Positions 39,104 through 53,630 of a stretch of DNA of 64,000 nt are shown here, piece by piece. The first letter of the stretch is position 1. Each line of letters begins with the position of its first letter. Under the pieces are notes generated by a model. It was not told the DNA's origin. It made no database searches and saw only the letters and a program-made list of their open reading frames with translations. This DNA comes from Clavelina lepadiformis. Its lineage: Eukaryota > Chordata > Ascidiacea > Aplousobranchia > Clavelinidae. Position numbers and translations under genes: made by a program. The DNA is taken from contig NC_135246.1 of the NCBI RefSeq assembly GCF_947623445.1, positions 14,801,856-14,865,855 on the forward strand, read 5' to 3'.

Positions 39104-39109
39104 AATAAA
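39104..39109 (+). other. Poly-A signal AATAAA
   Basis: About 57 bases after the stop of the second small secreted-peptide gene. Confidence 0.6.
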
Positions 39110-39661
39110 ATGTAAAACTTCAGAAATTGTTGTATTTTTTTGAAGAAAAAGCATGTTTGCTTTTACGACATAAAATACTTTATGCATTTATTCATAATGT
39201 TTTCAAATATTTGGTGAAAGGGAGAAAATTAAGGGTTGAAGAATCAGAGAGAAATTTACGCTGCATGAATACGAACAATAAAATTAGCAGCAAAATGTTG
39301 CTGCTTTTGGTTCAAGCGTCAAACAAGTTATTGAAAATTGAGTGGAGAGCACAGTCAGAATTCAGCAGATGACAAAGGCATGAACAATGAAAGATACGCA
39401 TTGAGAATGCACAATCTTCAATAATTAATTATTATCATTATCATAGATAGCAGATTATTGTAAACCAAAGGTAGAATTAGATAGAAGTGTAAAGAATGGA
39501 ACAATACAAGTAATGCGGCAAGGCAGGCTACTTATACTGAAGTGTGCAGATAAACTGTAAGTACATCGAGTAATTTCAATACAAAATAACAGCGAGGAAG
39601 CTGACAAAGAAAAGGATTTTAACAGACATAGAATTTAATAAAGTTTATGATTTGAAATAAC

Positions 39662-39667
39662 TTTATT
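39662..39667 (-). other. Actin poly-A signal
   Basis: AATAAA on the minus strand about 20 bases after the actin stop codon, implying a very short 3' UTR. Confidence 0.6.
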
Positions 39668-39685
39668 CTGGCATTTGAAGATAAT

Positions 39686-41477
<1,792 letters not shown>

Positions 41478-41590
41478 CTTTAAAGAAGCTTTTGTATGAA
41501 ATTCGAATAAAGTAGGTTGTTAAAAAGCTAGTTGCTCCCAACTGATTTATCGTCGCTAAACAAATGTGATTCACCGTTAATTCAGTATCG

Positions 41591-41598
41591 CTTATATA
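41591..41598 (-). promoter_or_regulatory. TATA box of the actin gene
   Basis: TATATAAG on the minus strand, about 115 bases upstream of the ATG, leaving room for a 5' UTR of roughly 85 bases with no intron needed. Confidence 0.65.
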
Positions 41599-41693
41599 CG
41601 CATCTGGTTCGTCACTTTTTGCGTTAGCTGTCGTCACTTTCACCAAAGTCAAAGCCTGCTGTTCACGCGTTAAGGAAAACACCCTGGATATCT

Positions 41694-41703
41694 CCATATT
41701 TGG
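41694..41703 (-). promoter_or_regulatory. CArG box (SRF site) of the actin gene
   Basis: CCATATTTGG is a perfect CC(A/T)6GG match, about 95 bases upstream of the TATA box. CArG boxes are established serum-response-factor sites in muscle actin promoters. Confidence 0.65.
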
Positions 41704-43513
41704 CATTCAAAGTGGCTCAAGGGCCACCCTATCTGGTATCGTCGTAAAAAGACGCAACACGGCTTGAACTACTTTGTGTGGTGGCAATAGGCCTAAACGC
41801 TGGACAGCTTGCAACCTCAGCGAGTCTCTTAGTATTTTTACGCTGCACGGAATCAAAGAAATGAGTAATGACGCAGAATTTGCTACCAAAGCCTTATGAA
41901 CAAAACCCTAAAGGCTTAAGATATAGGCACTGCTAGTCTCACGATTTTAGCCAAGAAACTGGCGATAAGCAAATGGTTAAAGTGAAATTATAGTGTTTGA
42001 CGTTTGATAATGTTAGAGCGAAAAAACTGATATAATTCTTTGTTTAACTAGGTATATTTTGAACTGTTCATGCTGATGAAAAGGTAAATATTAGTGTTAT
42101 ATAGAAGCAAAAACTAACATCAAGGTTACTGATTTTCGTTTGAAAGATCCTCTTGAAGAGAATTTTTTCACATTACAAAGAGGCAGAAGAGGTTTCTTCA
42201 ACATAAAAACTGCAAATTAAATTTCTAGTTTTCCATGTTTGCACTTGTAAACTTACAATGGCTAATAGGGTCTGAACATTTCATAAATCTCGGGAAGGTC
42301 TGAACATTTTAATCTTTCATTTACTTGAGTTTGAAAAATTAAAGATTCTTTCTTATAACACCCACTTGTTTTTGGACTTTCAGAAACCACTTGCAGTGAT
42401 TGCAACTGTAACGTTTGTGAGACGTTTTCCTGGAAAAGCATGTAGTCATCTTTTCTATTATTCTTGTTTTGATTTTAATACAATCCGATTTTTCGGTATT
42501 TTTGTGTATTAAGCCTACTTCAGTTTTTTTTCTTCCTTGGTCTTCATGATAAAAAGTGATAATGACAAAAGCAAACTGTGACGAAGAGTGTCAACTAGAT
42601 TATAATTATCGAAAAACTTCTTGCAAAACTTATTATTTAATAACTCTCAGCTGAAGCTTCAAGGGCTACGTTGATTTCAACAAACGTTGGAAGATAACGA
42701 AAAGAAAGAAAATTATGTAATGAAACCCAACCAGCACAAACTTCAATGAACAGTAAGTAATACAATGTATCTAACGTCATAGAAATCCTGCACAAGTTGC
42801 TACAAGCTTGTAATGGCAAACATTAAATTAAACAAGAGCACCTTATAAGCTATTATGTTCAAATTGTACATAGCCTTCTTAGCAATACTTATTACAAATG
42901 TTAAAATTCCTAAATAACAGATGTTTGGTGAATTGCGTAATGCTGTCATATTGCACCAGTGATAATAAAAAAGCGTGATATATGAGCGATTTTGTAATAT
43001 GAACGAATTAGATACGTAAAAAGCAATTATAATGTGGCAAACAACGAGTATGAACATTGCGAGGCATCCAACAGGCACGACTGCGTGGCACTAACCGCCA
43101 CAATAATTACAACGCGAATTACAGAGTTGAATCATACCAAATTCTATGCATTTTATATCACCGCAAAAAGGTAGTATGACGTCATATTTATTATTTCATG
43201 CAAATAATTTCCAAATCAGTCAATAGATTCTGCATAACTAAACGCTGTAACAGGAGAACTTTAATTCACTTAACTGGGACTCATAGTTAACTTAGATTTT
43301 AAGCTGTAAGTTTTATTTAAGCTTAGTACGGTACTTTTTAGGCTACAATATTTTTATGACAACATATTCCGCTTTTAATCATTGCACAATTCGTTTTTAT
43401 CACTGCACATTAAAACTAGGTATGAAGCTGAGCTGAACTGTAGATTGAGTTAATTGCATAAAACGAATTAAAAAGCTTATTAGAAATGAATGGCTGGAAT
43501 AAGATGTATTTGC
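41704..43513. other. Intergenic, actin promoter side to MTARC 3' end
   Basis: 1.8 kb with no recognised gene. A minus-strand AATAAA at 43312-43317 about 200 bases past the MTARC stop is a possible poly-A signal. Confidence 0.5.
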
Positions 43514-46313
43514 TCATTGACGAGCATACACAACATCCCCAACTTTTAGCTTCCCTTCTTTAATGATATTGAGGCTGATTCCAAACAAGGGGCTGCTTCC
43601 ATATGTTGGTCGGTCTTCTGGGTTACAAAGTCTGTACCTGCAAAATGTCAATTTTATCATTATCTGCACTGTTTTGATGTCAAAAAATAACATCCTGGTC
43701 ACAAACGGTGTTTAACATGAACTAAAACTGATGCATATTCATTGAAACGTATGGTTTTTTCAAAGCTTACCATGCATATTTAGCTAAAACGTTGGTGTAA
43801 AATTATGTATATGAACTATAGACATGTTTTTTTAACATGTTAGCAAGTGAAAATGCATCAGGTTTGTGGGAATTACTTTTTAAGTGTTGTTAAAGGCTCC
43901 ATTTTCGGGTGCTTTGTTCCTTTGTCAACATCCACGGTAGTTAATACACACCTACAGGATGGCATATGTATAAAATAAATGAATGATGTGCCTCCTTAAC
44001 AGCTAAAATACAGTATTTTATACAGTGAGTAATGGACGCAGCCACAAATATTTTATACAATGAACGCAGACACTAAACAAATGCTTGTTTTATAGATTAA
44101 CATTAGCTTGTGCATGTCAGTAAACAATGTTGCAACCAGGTTATTTTCGCTGACTTAAATTAAACCGAGTCAAGTAAATTAAATTACGATTGTAGTCAAT
44201 TAAATACCTCTTACTTTAATTTTACTAAATTAACAGTAGCCAAGACTGTCTTAAATTTAGTCTGTTTAATACTCTCACATAGAATTGTTTATTTATGACT
44301 AAAGCGTCTGTTTTTATTACCTTAAGGTCTAATATTTTGCCCTCACCTCTACTGCTGTGTAACGTAATTCGGATTAAGCCAGATCAATGAATTAATTCAG
44401 TATAACACTGTTTGCAACATATCATACACACTAAGACAGGCAAGAAGCTAAGAATTTAAACTTACTGTCAAAATATAAATGAAATAAGATCATCACATTG
44501 TCAAATTGTCAACGTTTTTATGTTTAAACGATTTAAGCGATTTTTCTATTTCATCTGTACCAAATTCATTTTAAGTATCTTCACCTAAAGCAGTTTCGGG
44601 CGTAATCCAATTCAGTGTCACCAATCTTTATGTAGGTCCAGTTATCCTAAAAAGTAAATAGGTTTAGGGAATGTTGAAAATCAAAGTATACATTTTGATG
44701 ATTAAAATTTAATTCTTCAATTGCTTTGGAAAAAAAACAGGGCAGTCCAAGAAAAATTACACTGTATACAAAATTAGCGAGTTGTGTTTTTAAGGTTACC
44801 GCAAGTCAAAAGTCAGAATCGAAAATTTGAAATATGTCAATTAGCCAAACATTATCACCTTCCTCAGTCCTCATTTGTGCAAAGCCAACTTTTTACTTGA
44901 TATTTGGTTATCTAGACACTGATCACTACAAGATGAATAAATCAACTCACTTCTTCAAATGGTGCACAATCCTTTACTAGAATATTGGGTCTGAAGCTTC
45001 TAACTGTCAACTTTGATTCTAATTGTGAATTTAAATCTTCCAGTGATGCTTCCGATAAAATATTTGAAGGGGATCCATCATGGTATATTATCTTAATGTA
45101 TTAATAATTCTGTAAAACACACTAATTGGTATAAGTTGGCATTACAATTACGTTATCTACTAAATAACATTTTCATACTAGTACTGTATATCCATATTCT
45201 TCTTTATTTGTGTTCAGTTTATTCTATTTTTTATTATAGAAAAACCTGAAAAAAGCAGCAGCAAGTATCTGGTAAGTTACTTAATGTTCGTTCAATAATA
45301 TTGACGGGTCTTCAACTTCACCTTTCCTTTCTTAGCATTTAGTTTACTGTATTTTGGGTCTCGTCCAGTTATTCCACGCAAATGAGTTTGAGGATGATAA
45401 ACAAGCCTATATTCTTTCTTGAGAAAGTCAGACAACCACTGTGAAACATCATCTCCACAGTCGACACCCAATGTCTCTTCACCCCACACTCTAATAATAT
45501 TTAAAGCAGAAATGGTTAAGTTAGAACCTGTTTTTCTGTTCAAAAATGAAAGTCTTGTAAGAAGTGAATACATACCGGCAGGTTATTGCTTGTTTTGAGT
45601 TTATTGGAATTTCCACATTCAACACTGGCATTCCTGGAGCGTTTAAAGTTAAAATGCCATCTTCTACTTTAGTAGCGATCAAAACAAGCTTTGGTTCAGC
45701 TCTAGCTGTTTGCATATTTCCATCTGATTGTATCACCATAAAACTTCTATAAATTACATTTTTCAAATATTGTAACTCTGTTTGAGCAAATGCCAAAAAT
45801 GTTTGAATATTTCTACAAACATTCAATGGTATCAGCATATTTATTGTGTTGTTACTGCATGATTTGTAATCTGCTCAATAGGTTTTAACCATGTCATCCA
45901 ATGCATAATAATTTATGATAAACAAAACGATAAAATTTACACTGCATTGACTTTCCTTGTAGAAACAGCACACAACGTTAAAAATTCAAAGTATTAAACA
46001 TAAATTAACTTCATAAATGCCTACATTATGCAAAAACCTTGTTTAAAAAACATGACATTAGTATTAAAATATGATATAGGCACCTGTCATAAACATTTTG
46101 GTCAATAAAATGGCTACCCTTGCGAGTACACATCATTTCCTTGACACCAACTCCCCTTGTAGATTTAATGGGATATATGAACAACTGGCTGACTGTTCCA
46201 ACATTTTTCCATTGTTTGCGTCCTCTTTTGTAAAGGTATGTGACAGCAACAGTACCCAGAGAAACAGCAAGTGTCACACCTATTGCAACTTTATGACTTT
46301 GCAACCAGTCCAT
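43514..46313 (-). CDS. MTARC: Mitochondrial amidoxime reducing component (MOSC), copy 1
   Basis: Exons 46313-46084, 45746-45576, 45490-45322, 45091-44951, 44646-44585, 43951-43877 and 43637-43514 join in phase to 323 aa (human MTARC1/2 are 335-337). It begins with a membrane anchor (VTLAVSLGTVAVTYLY, about residues 13-28) and basic residues, as for the outer-mitochondrial-membrane family. Then QLFIYPIKSTRG (MOSC N-terminal barrel), DCGDDVSQWLSDFL, SFRPNILV, and the molybdenum-cofactor cysteine Cys259 in RCVLTTVD, corresponding to human Cys273. It ends YGSSPLFGISLN and LKVGDVVYARQ. Role: reduces N-hydroxylated substrates with electrons from cytochrome b5 and its reductase. It is the most intact member of a three-copy tandem array. 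Confidence 0.93.
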
Positions 46314-47266
46314 TTTTTTACAATGTTAACAATTTCTGCAACTGAAAATTCTTTGTGCAAAGTTACACAAGATTTCTAGCTAGTTATGTTGCTCCAATAT
46401 AACCACATAGATTTCACTGCCAAGTTGGTACAGATTTAATCAAAATATTATCCTTCACAGAGTTTCCTACATCCTTACAACCTAAAGATAAGTTACATTT
46501 GTCAGAAAACAGTTATCAAAAGTCATAAAACAGGTTACAGACTAAATTGCATAAAGATATAGACAAAATATTTAATTTCTTATGCACATGGTGACACACT
46601 GCAGTATCTAACAAAAATTGTGCTTTATTTTAAACCATTTAAATACATGCAAATGAAAGATCTACTGATTTGAAACATGATGATCAAACATAACAAATTT
46701 AATTGCATTCTCAAAAACTGTGCCAGAACAAAATAAATTTACAAATTTGTTCATGATAAAATCATTCATATTGCAATGAACAAGTACGAACACATGCTTC
46801 ATCCACATTTCTTTTTAAACTTACTTTGCACGTTGATTACTATCAATTGAAGTTTAGACTGCACGTACTTCCATTATAGTATTGGGGCAAGGTAATGAAA
46901 CCACATATTGCAAGTCATCACCAAAAATTGACTCAAATGTAACATTTACAAGGGAAAAATTTTATCATAAGCTGCATTGAAATAGCAACTGGCATGGTAC
47001 AATGAAAATGCAACTTAACCTATGGTATAGCAATCATGCAATAGTATTTAGCCTTCCACTTGGTTGCAATGATAAAAAATTTATAGCAGGTTTATGCTGT
47101 TATATACATGTACCACTAGTTGTTAATTACAAAGAATTGATAAATTGCAAAATACTGTGACATTACAGAAGGGATAATAAAAAACATGGTTGCATGTCTA
47201 ACACCAAATAATAGAAAGTAAAATTAAAACATTTATCAACTCTAAGGTGACCAAATATTTTGCTGA
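46314..47266. other. Spacer between MTARC copies 1 and 2
   Basis: AT-rich; should contain the promoter of copy 1. No other feature recognised. Confidence 0.5.
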
Positions 47267-48656
47267 CTAACAAGCATATACAACATCTCCGACTTTTAGC
47301 TTTCCTTCTTTAATAATATTAAGTCCAATCCCAAATAGAGGATTGCTTCCATATGATGGTCGGTCTTCTGGCTTGCAGAGCCGATACCTGCAAATTAAGC
47401 TAAACGTTTAAGTCACAATCATCTAGTGGGAGAATACCCTGGACAGCAGCTTTGTACAAGATGGGAATGCACATCGATCGATAGGTGAATAAGTTGTGTA
47501 TTATTGGTAAAGGAAACTAATACTTGCAAATGTATGCATATACTTTTTAAGCGTTGTCAAAGGCTCCATTTCGGGGTGCTTTGTTCCACTGTCCCGATCT
47601 ACAGTTGTTTGCACACATCTGCATGATAAAGTATGAATCAATTTCCAACAGACAGCAAGAAATTATCTCTCCTTTAAATACTCACAAATAGAACAATTTT
47701 ACAACAAATGCAGCAAACAAACGCATGTTGTAATAGTTTATTCATAAAAATTAATTTGTGGATTTTAGCAATACATCACTTACAGATAAACAAGCTTACT
47801 ACAATAGCAATACACAAAATTAGTTTATTCGTTTTTTACTTTCCAGCTTATACTAAGTACGTTTTCCAACACTCAGTTAACTTTTAAACATTTTTACCTA
47901 AAGCAGTGGCGACTATAATCCAACTCAGCATCACCAATCTTTACATAGGTCCAATTATCCTTTACAAAACATACAATAAAAATCATCCAATTGAAAGCTA
48001 TGTTGCTGACCAAAATTTCATAGCTTTAAAAACCGAAACTAGTCAAATAAAAATTTTTGTTTGATGGCAAGTTATTTTCCCATTACTGAACACAATTGAA
48101 AAAAGAATTAAAAGTTTCAGTAGTTAGATTAGTAAAAACTATGTATTTTTCTATGCTTGCTTTCTAAGTTACTTGATTTCCTGTTACACAACAGCTTGTG
48201 CCAAAATTAGCTACAAAACCAACTCACTTCTTCAAATGGTGCACAATCCTTTACTAGAATATTAGGTCGAAAGTTTCTAACTGCCAATTTGGATTCTAAT
48301 CGTGAATTTAAATCTTCTTGTGATGCTTCCGATAAAAGATTAGATGGGGATCCATTATCTTAAAATATTTAAAACTTGTTAAAATATGCAATTTACCAAC
48401 AGCAATTGCCTGTTCAGATTATTAAGTAACTTTACCAGGAATTAAAGTGGACAAATAAAGTAAAATTATGAAATATTTATCCATGTTCGTTCTATTTCAC
48501 CTTTCCTTTATTTGCATTCAGTTTACTGAATTTTGGGTCTCGGGCACTTATTCCACGCATGTGAGTCTGCGGATGATAAACAAGCCTGTATTCTTTCTTT
48601 CATGAGAAAATCGAATAACCACTGTGAAACGCTGGGCTATTTCAACACCACCTCAT
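47267..48656 (-). pseudogene. MTARC: 5'-truncated MTARC copy 2
   Basis: Homologous to exons 3-7 of copy 1. Exon 7 (47387-47267), exon 6 (47618-47544, with RCVQTTVD keeping the cofactor cysteine) and exon 5 (47959-47898) are open with good splice sites. Exon 4 (48358-48238) has lost 20 bases at its start, so its acceptor falls in another phase. Exon 3 (about 48656-48501) is diverged and carries a 4-base insertion in the segment matching FLKKEYRL, which shifts the frame. Exons 1 and 2, with the anchor and first MOSC segment, are not found between here and 51.4 kb. Most likely a pseudogene, although the last exons are well preserved and could be spliced into another transcript. Confidence 0.75.
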
Positions 48657-50096
48657 CTAAAATCGTTAAAGTTTAAGAAGCCAATATACAGTGCAATACC
48701 AAACTTTTTGTCTTTGTCTGCATGACTTCTCATAAGAAGCTGCCACACTGTCCAGTTTATTAATGCACAAATTTTGATAAAACAGGTCATAAACCATTGC
48801 ACAGATAATAGCTTATACATCTAATTTATCAATGTCACAATACTCAGATGAATAAAAAAACATTAGGCACTTGAAAAAAAACAATCAAGTTACTGCGTTT
48901 GTATTGCGATTTTAAGTGTTAGCATTATTTCCTTTTTGTAAATCTGTTTTCATCATTGTTGATTTTTGTGAATTATTAAACTGTAATACTTTTGGTCAAG
49001 TATCTTTTGACCACGTTCTGTAACTAACTATAGATCAACATGTTTTAAATGTTAACTAGTATTGTAAAGTTTTATCTTTGTAATTACCAGTCTTGAATCT
49101 AAAAAATAAACTTTGAAATTCGTCACCAGCATATTTACGTTGTGAGTACTTTCACTTGGGTGAAAGAACCAGCAACTTGATACTTTCAAAAGGTATTTTC
49201 TACACAGATAATAGTTTGTTGGAGACATTTGTTCCTAGTCAGGGAAGTCCAAAACCATTCTTTCAGCAGTATAACTGGAATATATCTAAGCAAATGTAAA
49301 CGGTTTATCGAATGTCAGTTTTGGTAAAAAATTATGACAGACTTTAAAATGTAAAACCTGAAAGTTTTACATTCAAATTTGGCTTTTTGATTTAGAATTA
49401 TAATAAAAATGATTGCAATTCATTTAGGTAGAATTTAGATTTTAAACATTCTGGCTTCTAGTCTGTGCACTTGTTCGTTTATGATGCCGACTCGTTACAA
49501 TAATACAAATGATTGTTTTATAATCATTTCGGTGCATGCAAATTGAATGACAGATCATTTAGAATATCATGCACAACACATTACATAAAAGTCTTATTTG
49601 TGCAAAACAGGATAAAGTCTTAATTATGTTCATAATGCGATATGTCATATTACTTCAGTTTGCCACAGTAGTAGATTTTTCAAATAAAAACTTCAGACAC
49701 ACAATTAACAAGAAAAGTATGACCTGGGATATATAAAAATTGAACTACCACAAAGTAGGCAAATAGTGATGACTACAACAATTGAAGATGTATAATTTTT
49801 ATTACCATTAATGGTAAGAAGTATCAAGTCTAGAGAATTCATGCATGAAAAGTAGTGAATGCAGCAGGAAATGCGAGTGATAAGCAACAGAAAAAAATTT
49901 GCATGTTGATTAAATAACAGCACAAAGTCATATTTGTAAAGATATGGCAAATGTACCCAATCGATATCAACTATAAATTTTGATATACTTGGTCTAATAG
50001 TGCATTGCTGAAATCGAGCAAAAACTAAGAATGCTAGAAAACTGAAACATTTTCTGCATGATGAAGTGATTAGAGCATTGGAATATTAACTAACTA
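48657..50096. other. Spacer, no recognised gene
   Basis: AT-rich 1.4 kb without coding signal. An 18-base match (GAAAAGTAGTGAATGCAG) is shared between about 49848 here and about 51578 in MTARC copy 3 intron 6, hinting that array duplication included this area. Confidence 0.4.
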
Positions 50097-50358
50097 CAGT
50101 CAGACCTTGTTTATCCAAACCACGAAAAACCCAAATTCTTGCCATTTAGAATAATACAGCTAGGTAGGGATGTTCAAAATTTTATTACTGAAGCTATTCA
50201 TTTTGCGTGCAGGTGCACCTTCAGCACAATTGTTAACCTAAACGCATACTATTTTCAATCAATTGATTTTTACTGCAATATTCATTCAATAATCTGGATA
50301 GATTGCTAAACCGAACTTTTTGACAAACAAAGCGGGCCAGATTAACGAGGTCTGTTAG
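50097..50358. mobile_element. pogo/Tigger-like MITE
   Basis: Ends CAGTCAGACCTTGTTTATC and, in reverse complement, CTAACAGACCTCGTTAATC, resembling pogo/Tigger termini. TA precedes the left end; the right flank is TT, so the duplication is not clean. 262 bp, non-coding. Confidence 0.5.
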
Positions 50359-50766
50359 TTCGGTCACAGCAGCTTAAGTGATAAACCATAATCGAGTTTC
50401 AGTTGGACAAAAACTTTCTGCAATCTAAGAATATTAATTCCAGCACCATAAGCAGCATAATCAAGTACAAAACTGACATCATTGCAAAGAATATATAGCA
50501 GAGAAATTTGTTCATGCAAAGCTCAATCAGCAATCTGCAGAAAACACACCCTGACCTATGTCATAAGCACCCAGCACAGATCTCTTACAATGGTTCGAGC
50601 TGATCAACTTTAAATCACCTTCACGCTGGTACGAGCATGAAATTCCAAAGTTATGAATTAAAAATAATGAGGAATTGCATAAAGCGATGATATTTTACAA
50701 ATGATATCGGAAGCATAGTTGCATAGCAATCAATATCAAACAATAGCAGGCCAGATAGGTGATCAC

Positions 50767-51378
50767 TAGGGCAACCAAAAGTCAATATGGTCAATTTTTT
50801 TTAACCTGCTCAGAATGCTATCAAACAAGCACAAAACAAATTTCAGCTTTGTACGACGTGTGGTATAGAAGTAATTAGGTCAAATAAAGTCAAAATGTTA
50901 CGTTAGGTCAAAATACGGTCAAATTGTTTCTTTAGGTCTTCTTTTTAGGTCAAAATCTATTAAACTTGTAATTTTGTAACCATTTTGTAATATTATTCTT
51001 CCGTTTTTCTCTTTTCTTTTACTGCAAACAATTCCAGTGCCCCAAATTATACTTAGAACCAAAGCCACAAAGAGAGGGAAGGCCTTTCAGCGCGTCTGGT
51101 GACGTCACGATGTGAAGGCATTGCATTTGAAACTGCAAGTTGTCAATCTTAATACGCAGAAACGAAAAAAAGTCAACACATAGAAAAGCGTTTTGTCAAT
51201 TTTAAATGCAGCTTTAGATTAGAAAGTTGCTGTAGACAGTGTAGACTGTAGAGACTATCAGCATAGCGTTTTTCAAAATAAGGTCATAATTTAAACTTTT
51301 TAGGTCAAAATAAGGTCAAAATATGCAAATTTTAAGGTCAAAATTTAAACTTTTTAGGTAAAAAAACTGGTTGCCCTA
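50767..51378. mobile_element. hAT MITE at the 3' end of MTARC copy 3
   Basis: A perfect 8-bp duplication GTGATCAC (50759-50766 and 51379-51386) flanks matching TAGGGCAACCA inverted ends. The interior has AGGTCAAAAT-type repeats near both ends. The right duplication includes base 51386, the last base of the MTARC copy 3 stop codon, so the element starts 7 bases after that stop. Confidence 0.85.
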
Positions 51379-51385
51379 GTGATCA

Positions 51386-53630
51386 CTAGCATGCATACAC
51401 AATATCTCCGACTTTTAACTTTCCTTCTTTAATAATATTGAGGCTGATGCCAAACAGGGGACTGTTTCCATATATTGGTCGGTCTTCTGGCTTACAAAGC
51501 CTGTATCTGCGAAACGTCAAACAGATTACTCTCTCCACTGCTTGGATACCAAAACTTACATCCTTGTCACACGAGGCACGAAAAGTAGTGAATGCAGTAC
51601 ATTTCAAAACAAAATGATGCATTTCAGTGTGCACTTTATTCATTGCATACATAAAGCTTTTGATAAAACTATGGAGTAAAAAAATTCATAGAGATTGCTT
51701 TTTAAGCATTTGCAATTGCGTTAACTTAGGGGAATTACTTTCTAAGAGTTGTCAAGGGTTCCATGTCTGGGTGCTTTATTCCTTTGTCCATATCCACAGT
51801 AGTTAATAAACATCTATAAATACATAACAAATTAGAGAGAAACTAAAATAATTTAACCAAGTAAATTAAGTAACCATGAATAAAATCATACAAGATTCAA
51901 ACACTCTTAACTAAAAAATTAAAATAATTTCAAAATCGAGAACACAAAGCAAATGCATGTTTTGATGTAGCAGCCATTAACAATAACTTGAGTACGTTGG
52001 CAACATTTCTTTGCAGAAGCAGGTTAAAATGGCAATCTGATTTTTTTGCTGTTACCAAAAAACCTGTATTAGTATATATGTTAAGTATTGAAGTATATTA
52101 TATACATTTCAATTACTTCCACCTTGAGCAGTTGCAAGCATAACTCAATTCAGCTTCACCAATCTTTATGTAGGACCAATTATCCTTAAAAAGTACAAAA
52201 AATAATATACATAAGTTGGCAAAAATTGAAGTCACAAAGATTGCTGATCAAAGCAGAATGGCTTGTATCCCATCAACACTGTACATAAAGTCACCATACA
52301 AACAATAGAAATATATAAAAAACACAATGCATATGTAATTAATTATTATATACCGGTACTATTTGTATATATATTGTTTAAAAATTACAAACCAACTAAC
52401 TTCCTCAAACGGTGCACAATCCTTTACAAGAATATTGGGTCTGAAGCTTCTAACTGTCAATTTGGATTTTAATCTTGAATTCAGATCTTCCAGTGAAGCT
52501 TCAGATAAAATATTGCAAGGGGCTTCATCATGGTATATAATCTGAAAACATCAAACTTCTGACTCACAACATGTAATTAATCAGACAGGTTTTAATGCAT
52601 ATATAATATATATGTATGATTTGTATACTGTATATAGTTACCTTTCCTTTGTTTGCATTTAGTTTATTGTATTTTGGAAGATTGGATGTTATTCCACGAA
52701 AGTTAATTTGAGGATGATAAACAAGCCTATATTCTTTCTTGAGAAAGTCAGACAACCACTGTGAAACTTCATCTCCACAGTCGACACCCAATGTCTTTTC
52801 ACCCCACACTCTAAATGTTAAATGGAAATAATCTTTTCATTGATAAACTGATTAAACAGAGCAAAAAAAAAAATAACACATGAAAGCACTGAGAAGATTT
52901 AAAACCTGCATGATGTAGCGTGTTTTGTGGAATTTTCACATTTATTGCTGGCATTCCTGGAGCATTTAGCGTTAAAGCTCGCTCTTTTACTTCAGCGGTG
53001 ATCAAAACCATGGTAGGTTCAGCCCTTGCTGTTAGCATGGTTCCATCTGGTTGTATGACCATAAAGCTTCTGCAAAAGCATTTCCATAAATGTACAAATA
53101 CAGCAAAAAATATTTTAGTGACAATGTAAAGATATAGATGTTGTTTATTACATCACTTACTTTGAAGGTTTAAGTAATATTTAAGTAGCAATAACCACGT
53201 ATAAGCATGAGTACAAACGAGCTTAAAGTTATTTAAGATTATCTTATGATACCATAAAATTTTGCTTAAAATATATCAAACGATGTAAAAATTCACTTAA
53301 AACACAGTTTTGAAAATCATAACCTTATAAAAAGTCACTTTTCATACTGCATTTCAAAAAAGAGATAGATAAAATTAAATACTAACTAAATCACTTGCAC
53401 CTGTCATATATACGCTGATCAACAAAATGGTTACCATTGCAAGTACACACCATTTCATTGACACATATTCCCCTTGTGGACTTAATGGGATACATAAACA
53501 ACTGCTCTACTGTTCCAACCTTTTCCCATTGTTTGCGTCGTTTGTTATATAGATATATGCAAGCTACAGTACCAAGAGAAACAGCTAGCGTAACACTTAT
53601 TGTAACTTTATGACTTTGCAACCAGTCCAT
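51386..53630 (-). CDS. MTARC: MTARC copy 3, nearly intact, frame problem in exon 2
   Basis: Exons 53630-53401, about 53069-52906, 52810-52642, 52541-52401, 52184-52123, 51813-51739 and 51506-51386. All except exon 2 match copy 1 in length, apart from a last exon 3 bases shorter, and are open. The membrane anchor (VTLAVSLGTVACIYLY), QLFMYPIKSTRG, DCGDEVSQW and the cofactor cysteine in RCLLTTVD are kept. Exon 2 with the natural donor (GCAG|GTTTTA) is 164 nt against 171 in copy 1, which breaks the phase to exon 3. A weaker donor 17 bases further (CTCA|GTGCTT) would restore it. It may be a functional paralogue using that donor or a young pseudogene. The 3' end is capped by a hAT element right after the stop. 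Predicted role as for copy 1. Confidence 0.75.
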
